DNA from: Pachydiplax longipennis | Lineage: Eukaryota; Arthropoda; Insecta; Odonata; Libellulidae | Length of the DNA: 64,000 nt | Direction: 5' to 3' | Assembly (NCBI GenBank): GCA_036926295.1 | Contig: JAVFKF010000014.1 | Coordinates: forward strand, 9,610,001-9,674,000 | In this document: positions 57,241 through 64,000 of the stretch, one piece after another | How positions within the stretch are numbered: the first letter of the stretch is position 1 | Layout of the letters: each line of letters begins with the position of its first letter | Program-made: the position numbers and the translations under genes | Notes under the pieces: generated by a model | Database searches by the model: none | What the model saw: the letters and a program-made list of their open reading frames with translations, nothing else | What the model was told of the DNA's origin: nothing

Positions 57241-60200
57241 AGGTTAAGAAATGGAGGGAAGCAAAGACTTGGGAAACCAATATCTTGCAGAATCATCTGA
57301 GAAAATCGTAACACCAAGAAGTTTCGCAGTTCATGAATAATCCTTTCCGACCATACTCGACGATCTTAACCGAATTTCTCATCGAGACGCTCTGGTAAAC
57401 CAGTTCTCTTCCACGAAACCGGGGATTCGCTAACCTTATTAGCGTCGACAAGCAGAAGAGAGGAAATTTGACCAGGTTTCTCTCATCTCACTCTCTGCTA
57501 CCTTAAACTCGATTTTGATACAGCAACAGCCGGATTTCAATTCCCAATCATCTTGAGAATCACTTTTCATTACTCTGTTTGACAAACTAACTATACCAAG
57601 TTTTGAGTCTCAGAAAACAAAACGTATTCTGTGTATGTTTGAGTACGCTGTATGTAGTAGGATGCTGGCATCGAATTGGTGGCTAACAAGGTATTCTCTA
57701 ATTAGAAGATGAATCTGCAAGGAATAAACCTCTACCAAACAGTAAACAAAAAGCATAAAAAAATGGAAAAGAATAATATAATTAAAATTATCCAAATTAA
57801 TATATTAAAATCTCAAAATTAATATATTTTGCTTTTTTACCTCAAGTCAGGGATTTTTTGAAAACGATAAACACATGAAGAAGAAATCATAACCTCTGTT
57901 AAAAGTTGAAATCGGCTGCAATTTAGTTCTTATTTCCCCAAGCAAAGAAAGAGCTTCTGAGAGCTACAAAGAGACTTACATAAAATAAACATGACGCCAT
58001 TTCATTGGCAGTCTGTAAATGGTCATATGAATCCAAATGGAAACATTTTGGAATGGAAAAAGGGCATTGAGTTCAAATAGGACACAAATACTTGAGCACG
58101 GAAATAAAACCTTAAAATGCCGTAAGGACTAAACGCATATATTCCAAATAATTACGCTGTTTTGGTCCCCGCTCTTGTGCGTATCATAGAAGGAAGTGAA
58201 TGGACGAATAAAAACATCAGCCGAAATATTTTAAGAGGAAATCCGATCTAAACGGCAAGATACGAGCTCCAAATGGCCATAAAAATGGAAAATAATGACA
58301 CCAGAGTGGCTTTTTTTCCCTTCGGCGACAGCATGGCCGCAGCCAAATATCTTTTGGCCGACGCACAGGAATCCAGTCGAAGGCGATGCTTAATACGAGT
58401 GAAAATGTATGCGTGGGTGGATGAGAACTTCGGAGAACGACAAGAAATTCGAAGGAAAAGATGCGATTAGAATATCGTTAGGCTATTTATGCTTGGAGAT
58501 ACGGATATTTCACTCGTTCGCTAAACACCATCCAAGTCTAACTTCGAGCGGAGCTCCAAGTATAGATTTTCACTGAATTCCATTATATTCCCGTCTTAGA
58601 GGGGGAAAATGGTTTAGTGAAATTTATTACTCCTTATAATGCTTTACTGAAGAAAGAGTAGCGATTGATTGACATCCACGATAAGTAGAAATTAGGCTGC
58701 TTAATATCCGTGATATTTCCCTATAATGAGGTAACATCAAAATGTTTTTTCAAAAGATTATTCCGGTTTGGTTTATTATCATAGGAATCTAGGGATTATA
58801 ATGATCCAACCTCTTTGGCTTTAAATACTCATCTTTCCGGATTCTAATCAGGACATGAGGAGAATCAATTGAACGCATACGGTGGGTTTAGGATTTTTTT
58901 AACGTTTCTCCATTTAATTTCGTAATACTTAGTGAAGCCACTGTAAGGCATGGAAAAGGAGAATTCTAAGCAGTCTTAACGAGTGGGCCCACAGGACACT
59001 TGCTTGTGGACTCCACGAGCTGTGTTATGTCAGGGGAATTGCCTTAAATGAAAATATATCTGTCCTTTAAATTGAATCTTTTTAATATGAAACAGAAATT
59101 ATAATTCCCTCTTTCACGCTGTATACTATATGGTTAACTTCTTTTTGGCAACTCACGAAACGAAACATTTCTTGGAGTTTGATTACAATGTAAGATTAGT
59201 GCACAATATGTATAATGTTTAATTCATATTTATAATAGTACAATTTGGTATTACCGACCATTTACATGTAATTCCTTCAGCGATTTTCTTAGGAGTTTCA
59301 GCACATTCGTTTCTCCTAAGGGCCATAATCTTAAGACGTCTCTGATTAAGAAAATCAAGCTGCAGATGTCGATTTTCGCAGACTAAAAATCGCGAGATAT
59401 CAATCAATAATGTATTGTTACATTGCATTGGACAAAGAAAAAGGTGCATTACTTTCTATTTCCATCGCAGACCCCCTCGGGGGTTGAAGCCAGACAGCCT
59501 CAAGAAAGTCACTCTCGATCGCAGTAAACACACATGAAACCACGCGTATAACTTAGTTTATCTCCTCCCCCATTCGATACAGCATCACCGATTCTATTGC
59601 TAACACATATCGTAAAACCCGATAACGTAGCATGGCTCCCTCATACATAACGTCCCGAGAACCACTGTAGCGATTTCCTCATCCCCTGGCATCCCTTTCT
59701 ATTCTTCCACAGATCCTTTTCGTCCACCCCCGCACATCCCTCTTTTCTACTGAGACAGGAAACGGCGTGCCTCCCCTTCCCTCATTCAGGATGCTCTTCC
59801 TTCCTGGAGGCCGCTAAGTAGCGAAAAGGGGAGAAGAGAAGATATCTCTTCCGAATGTCTCTTCCACGCCCATTCTTCGGAGACAACCGTTCTCCCTATC
59901 CACTCCCACGCTAATCCGCAAGCCCTGACCTCACGACTGCTGAAGGAGTCGCTCAAAATCTCTCGCTCTTCTCCGCCTGATCCTAACGACGCCCCCATGA
60001 AGCGCGTTCCGATACATTCGCAGGGGGAAAAACCGTTCACGTACTCGGGGGAGGGTTAATGTGCTTTTCGTTTGTTTGCAGCAATGCTGAGGGTAACTGA
60101 TAAAATCTTTCCCCTCCTTCATTCCGCCCCTTGCAACTTTCTCGTGCTCGCCCAACCTTCCGATTCTCTTGTTTGTCCAAAAAGAACGAAATTTCATCGT

Positions 60201-60281
60201 GGGAATCATTCGCTGTATTCCTTCTGTTTTACGGAAATGGATTCTAAAATTAATACGTTAATCAAAATATAAAGTTTGCAT

Positions 60282-60368
60282 AAATTATACAACTTTATAA
60301 TTTTCCTTTGTAAAAGCAATTTTACTTTGTAAAAAAAATCCGTGGAAAATTACAAAGTTGTATAATTT
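60282..60368. repeat. 25-bp inverted repeat (24/25) with 37-bp spacer
   Basis: Arms AAATTATACAACTTTATAATTTTCC (60282-60306) and its near-exact complement (60344-60368). The spacer and flanks carry further TTTGTAAAA / ACAAAGTT motifs. It could be the core of a small MITE or a structured RNA. Confidence 0.85.
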
Positions 60369-60658
60369 ATTATGGCTTTCCACAAAGTTACGCCAGAACA
60401 TATTGATTTCATAAAGTTTGCAGTTGAGCAAAACCGCAAATCACTATAACCTCTATCGACATGTTGGAGTGTTTTAAGTGCTGTTATTATCTGGAGAGAT
60501 GGTTCCATAAAAATAATTCAGTAAAGTTCACCAATAAAAATAAGCGCTTCACAATGGATGAATTTCCATGAAGAACAAGGTTTGATTCATTACTGGGAAA
60601 GTGAAAAATGATCATATTTAACTGAAAATATTTGAACAACTTCTATAAACATCTGTGT

Positions 60659-60738
60659 GCGTTTAAATGAAATGAAACACAAGATTTGACTGATTCCACT
60701 AATAACTAGTCAAGTCTTTTTTCATTTCATTTAAACGC
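60659..60738. repeat. 80-nt hairpin, microRNA-precursor-like
   Basis: GCGTTTAAATGAAATGAAA at 60659-60677 pairs perfectly with 60720-60738. After a small bulge the stem continues (AAGATTTGACT with AGTCAAGTCTT, one mismatch) to a 16-nt loop. Size and shape fit a pre-microRNA on either strand. No known microRNA is recognised. Confidence 0.65.
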
Positions 60739-63700
60739 GGATAAGTTCCGTGTCGCTAGATTTAGTTAATTTTAGGCGTGTGCGAATGTGTATTACACAT
60801 TATAAATATTTTCAAAATCGATAAAAGAAGACGAAAAAACCTGTCATTCTTAACTGAAGAATACGTATAGTAAATATTAGAAAAATGGACTTATAGAATC
60901 TGCTAGATACAAAGAGAGCATGGAAACCCGAAACCCTTTTTATCTGAACAAGATAGAGCACCGCACAAAAACACCTGCTATTAGTTGTGCGTATCGAGTT
61001 TCTCCGTGAATGCACCGTAACAGCCTCCTCCAGCTCATATCTAATGACGGGTATTCAATGCAAAAGTAGACTAATTCATTGCAGAACGCGTCGGGAGCGA
61101 CGAAGCGGTCTCATCAGCATCACAGATTCGACCGCAAACGTAGCCGAACACTAACGATTCCACAACGGAAACATTTATTCCTTTTTTTTCTCTCTCTCCA
61201 TCCGTGCATAGGATTCCCTCCCACTCCCAAACTTAGCAGCGTAAACAGCTGCGCTCCGAAGAACGTGCGCCTGTGAATGGGGAGGGATTAATAGTCGCCG
61301 AGAAAGAAAAAAAAGAAGTGCATTAGCGATGCGAGTGAGATGGCAGAAACGAAGACTTAACGAATCCATTGGAATTCAGAAATGGTTGTGAATGGGGAGA
61401 ATGAAGCGGTGCTTGCGACTGAGGAATAAAAAGATAGAACGAGAGAAATATAGCAGAGAGGGTAAAATCAAGAATCAACGAGTGTGGATGCGCTATGAGG
61501 CTGAATGGGGAAAGGCAAGTCATCAGAAAGTTGCGACGGTTGATTATTTCAGGGCACATAAAATAGTCGTACGATGTAACGCGAAACAAATAATGGATAT
61601 GGCTTTAAACTGTAATTTTCATTGATGATATTTAATAACGACCGTATAAGGATTCAAACATTGTAGGGAATAGCTAATGAGTACGAGGCCAACATAAAGT
61701 AACTCCTTTGTTATCGCCTGATCATGGCTGCATAGGCAAAAACCTGGTGAATTACGTGATCTCAAGAGAATATTCATTTCTCACTTTCTTAATTAGAACG
61801 TCTTTCCATGGATTCCATGAGTTAATGAGATGAATACATTCCCAACCGTGGAACCGTTCATTTATGAATGAGATGCTGCGTACCTCGGGTACAAATGAAC
61901 ATCAATATACGTCTATTATGTTACACATCAAAGGACTTGCTTCCATTCTTAGTAAGGGATCATTTAAAAGCTGGGATGAAGCCTTATTAGATGAAAACAG
62001 GCAATTTTGCGAAGATCAGAGATGCGAATTATCAGCAAACTTAGCGCGAAGAACTCAATAATACCTCTGCAAGGAAATGTTTTCTTGAAGAAGTTAAACT
62101 GAGATTTTTTAACATTATTGTTTCATTATGAGGAAATAGGTCATGCAAAACATGGAAGTTCTTGTGTCGTTACCTCAAAGCGTTTGATGTTTCTCCGTAT
62201 CTTTGAGCATAAGATCCTAGGATGTTACGAAATATATCGCTTGGAAACTATGAAACTTATGAATCTTAGAATGGGAACTATACCTCTTTAAATTTATTTT
62301 CACGTCTGAGGAGAAGAAGCAAGAAAAATGACGTCTTTCAGGGCGGAAGAGAAGAGTCAAAGATTGGTTGATCAAAGCGAATAAGCGATTAAACTCTGTG
62401 TTTTAGCATAATGATTTCTTGCTACATTGATACCGACCCCGAGGGTCTAAATGCTATTGCTATTGGCCGATTCGGGCTCGGAAGTAATATTGGAGATCGA
62501 TGTGTACATGTAAATTCAACCTTACTTGTACCGTACTAAAGAAAGAGAAAAGCGACGACTCAGAGTAGAGAGATATTGATTTCTTATGAAACTCTAGCGA
62601 AAAAATAAACGTATCCGAATTTGCAGATAAGCCGGTTTAATCAACTCTTCTGCGATTGGTCTGTTCCTTGAGCCTTGATGAACATTTTCCTTGTTTTCCT
62701 CTTCAGCTGGGAAGGTAAATTTGAAGAGATATAGCATGGGCGTAATATTTCTCAATTTTTGAGCCAAAGATTCATTCCGAGATCACAAGGTAAAATCTCT
62801 CTTAAACAGACTTATGTAACAAAAAAACAGGAGGTAGATCATCGTAGAAAGGCTTGGCTCGAGCACGTGTTCAATGGTTTCTATTCTTACGAAGTGCGAC
62901 GAAAGTAAAGAAGCTGCGTGACCTATGGAAAGAGAACACAGAAACGGCAGTTAAAGGAGAATGAAGAGAGACAGTAGGGAAAGAGGTGACAGGGAGGAAA
63001 CGAAGGAGATAAAGAGACACGTAAAGACGGCGGAAGGGGAAATAAAAGAGGACGGAACCGTCACGACGACCCTCAATCCAACAGGTTTAAACGAGAAGAA
63101 GACGGGACTCCGGGACAAAAAAAGAAGAGGATCGCATCCCGCTGAAAGCAAAAGTCTTTTTTCCACGCATTTCACAGACGACATGTGAGGACAGGGGGGA
63201 AATAAAAATAAACAAAAGGTTATCGGTACGGTTTTGTTTCACTCGAGCGGTTTTCCGGACGGCTAAGCGCGGATATGCGACGTCAGCATCGCGCTCGGGA
63301 AGGAAACGATATTGAAAAACAAAAGGAAGGCAGCGCTTTCCTTCCGTCGTTAATAGGAAGGGAGGAATGGAAGGCTGTCGCTCGGTATACGTGCTCCCGA
63401 TGCGAAGATCGGGTTTGACTGGGGATGAAGGAAACCAGCGGACCGTTTTGCCTGCGTGTAGCGCAAAGTTCTTCAAATCAATGAGCGATTATTGTCTTAT
63501 ATGGGAGGGCGGGGCGATCAAAGGTTTTTGCAGCGCGGCGAGTTACTTCCCCTCTCGCTTATTTTTGACTTGTATCCCCGCCAAAGGAATACGTAAACGA
63601 GGCGCTTCATTCTGTTCTCAGCGAATGCGATGCAGCTCACGTGGAAGAATCACACTTAACTCGTTGAGGTTTATTCCGTACATCGGCGATAAGAATGGAA

Positions 63701-64000
63701 AGGATCCAGCGTTCGGTTTTGTAAAAGGGATGATTTAATGTGGGACGGGAAAGCGAAACTCAATTAAGGCTAATGCATTTGAGGAGTTATGCGTAATTAC
63801 TTGATGAAAGAACGAGCGAAACTCCAGCTTTTTTCGTAATGAACTTGTTGTGTCTTTCAGTTTTGAGATGAGATTTCTACGGCTGGGAGAACAGCAAATC
63901 GCAAAATTAAAACAAAACGTGCAACTGTCAGAAAAGGAAAGAAGATACTAGGCTACTGTCAATTATTCTTACCGGAATCTCATTGGTTGGATTATAATAC

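Larger units (their letters stand above)
40957..64000 (-). other. Probable very long upstream unc-5 intron (or 5' region), no recognised exon
   Basis: 23 kb directly upstream of the transmembrane exon. I looked on the minus strand for thrombospondin W-x-x-W spacing and Ig-like exons and saw none. Open frames on both strands are short and show no domain or splice-consistent chain. Apart from a SINE, short tandem repeats and hairpins (listed separately), the sequence is unique-looking with normal CpG content. 63.0-63.7 kb is locally GC- and CpG-richer. Confidence 0.55.

Noticed and set aside
1..64000. tRNA, rRNA, CRISPR or bacterial-type operons
   Set aside because: None seen. The only tRNA-like sequences are SINE heads that do not fold as complete cloverleaves, and gene structure is eukaryotic throughout.

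Overview
The window is animal nuclear DNA, almost certainly from an insect (arthropod at least). It is AT-rich, genes are split by GT-AG introns, core promoters are of TATA/Initiator type, and it carries decayed copia-type, RTE-like and hAT-type mobile elements plus tRNA-derived SINEs. Two protein-coding genes are clear, both on the minus strand. No species can be named from the sequence alone.

Layout. 1-690: remnant of a non-LTR retrotransposon (plus strand). 1,137-1,390: a weak candidate plus-strand promoter and first exon. 2,541-4,975: a 5'-truncated, stop-ridden copia-type element (minus) with its 3' LTR, split by a 308-bp hAT-type MITE that has a perfect 8-bp target duplication. 5,944-8,445: a complete two-exon alpha-1,4-glycosyltransferase gene (A4GALT/Gb3-synthase family, 386 residues). 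11,017-14,700: a candidate three-exon non-coding transcription unit (plus) with a well-placed TATA box and Initiator; its last exon folds into a long, nearly perfect hairpin like a primary microRNA or hairpin siRNA precursor. 14,774-14,909: a four-unit 37-bp minisatellite. 18,061-18,478: a tRNA-derived SINE and a foldback element. 25,837-40,956: the ten 3'-most coding exons of the netrin receptor gene unc-5 (minus), covering transmembrane helix, disordered linker, ZU5, UPA and death domain (844 residues). All exon phases fit together. 40,957-64,000: no recognisable exon. It is probably a very long unc-5 intron, since the exons for the Ig and thrombospondin domains must lie further upstream, beyond 64,000 or unrecognised here. 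It holds SINEs, short tandem repeats and several hairpins.

The two protein genes have unrelated roles: Golgi glycosphingolipid synthesis and axon-guidance signalling. Three degenerate copies of one tRNA-SINE family, all in the same orientation, sit in the unc-5 region. CpG density alternates sharply along the window. The 3' parts of both minus-strand genes are CpG-poor and their 5' parts are not, as expected from past germline gene-body methylation that spares 5' ends.

The best candidates for something undescribed are the hairpin-bearing non-coding gene at 11.0-14.7 kb and the CpG mosaic.
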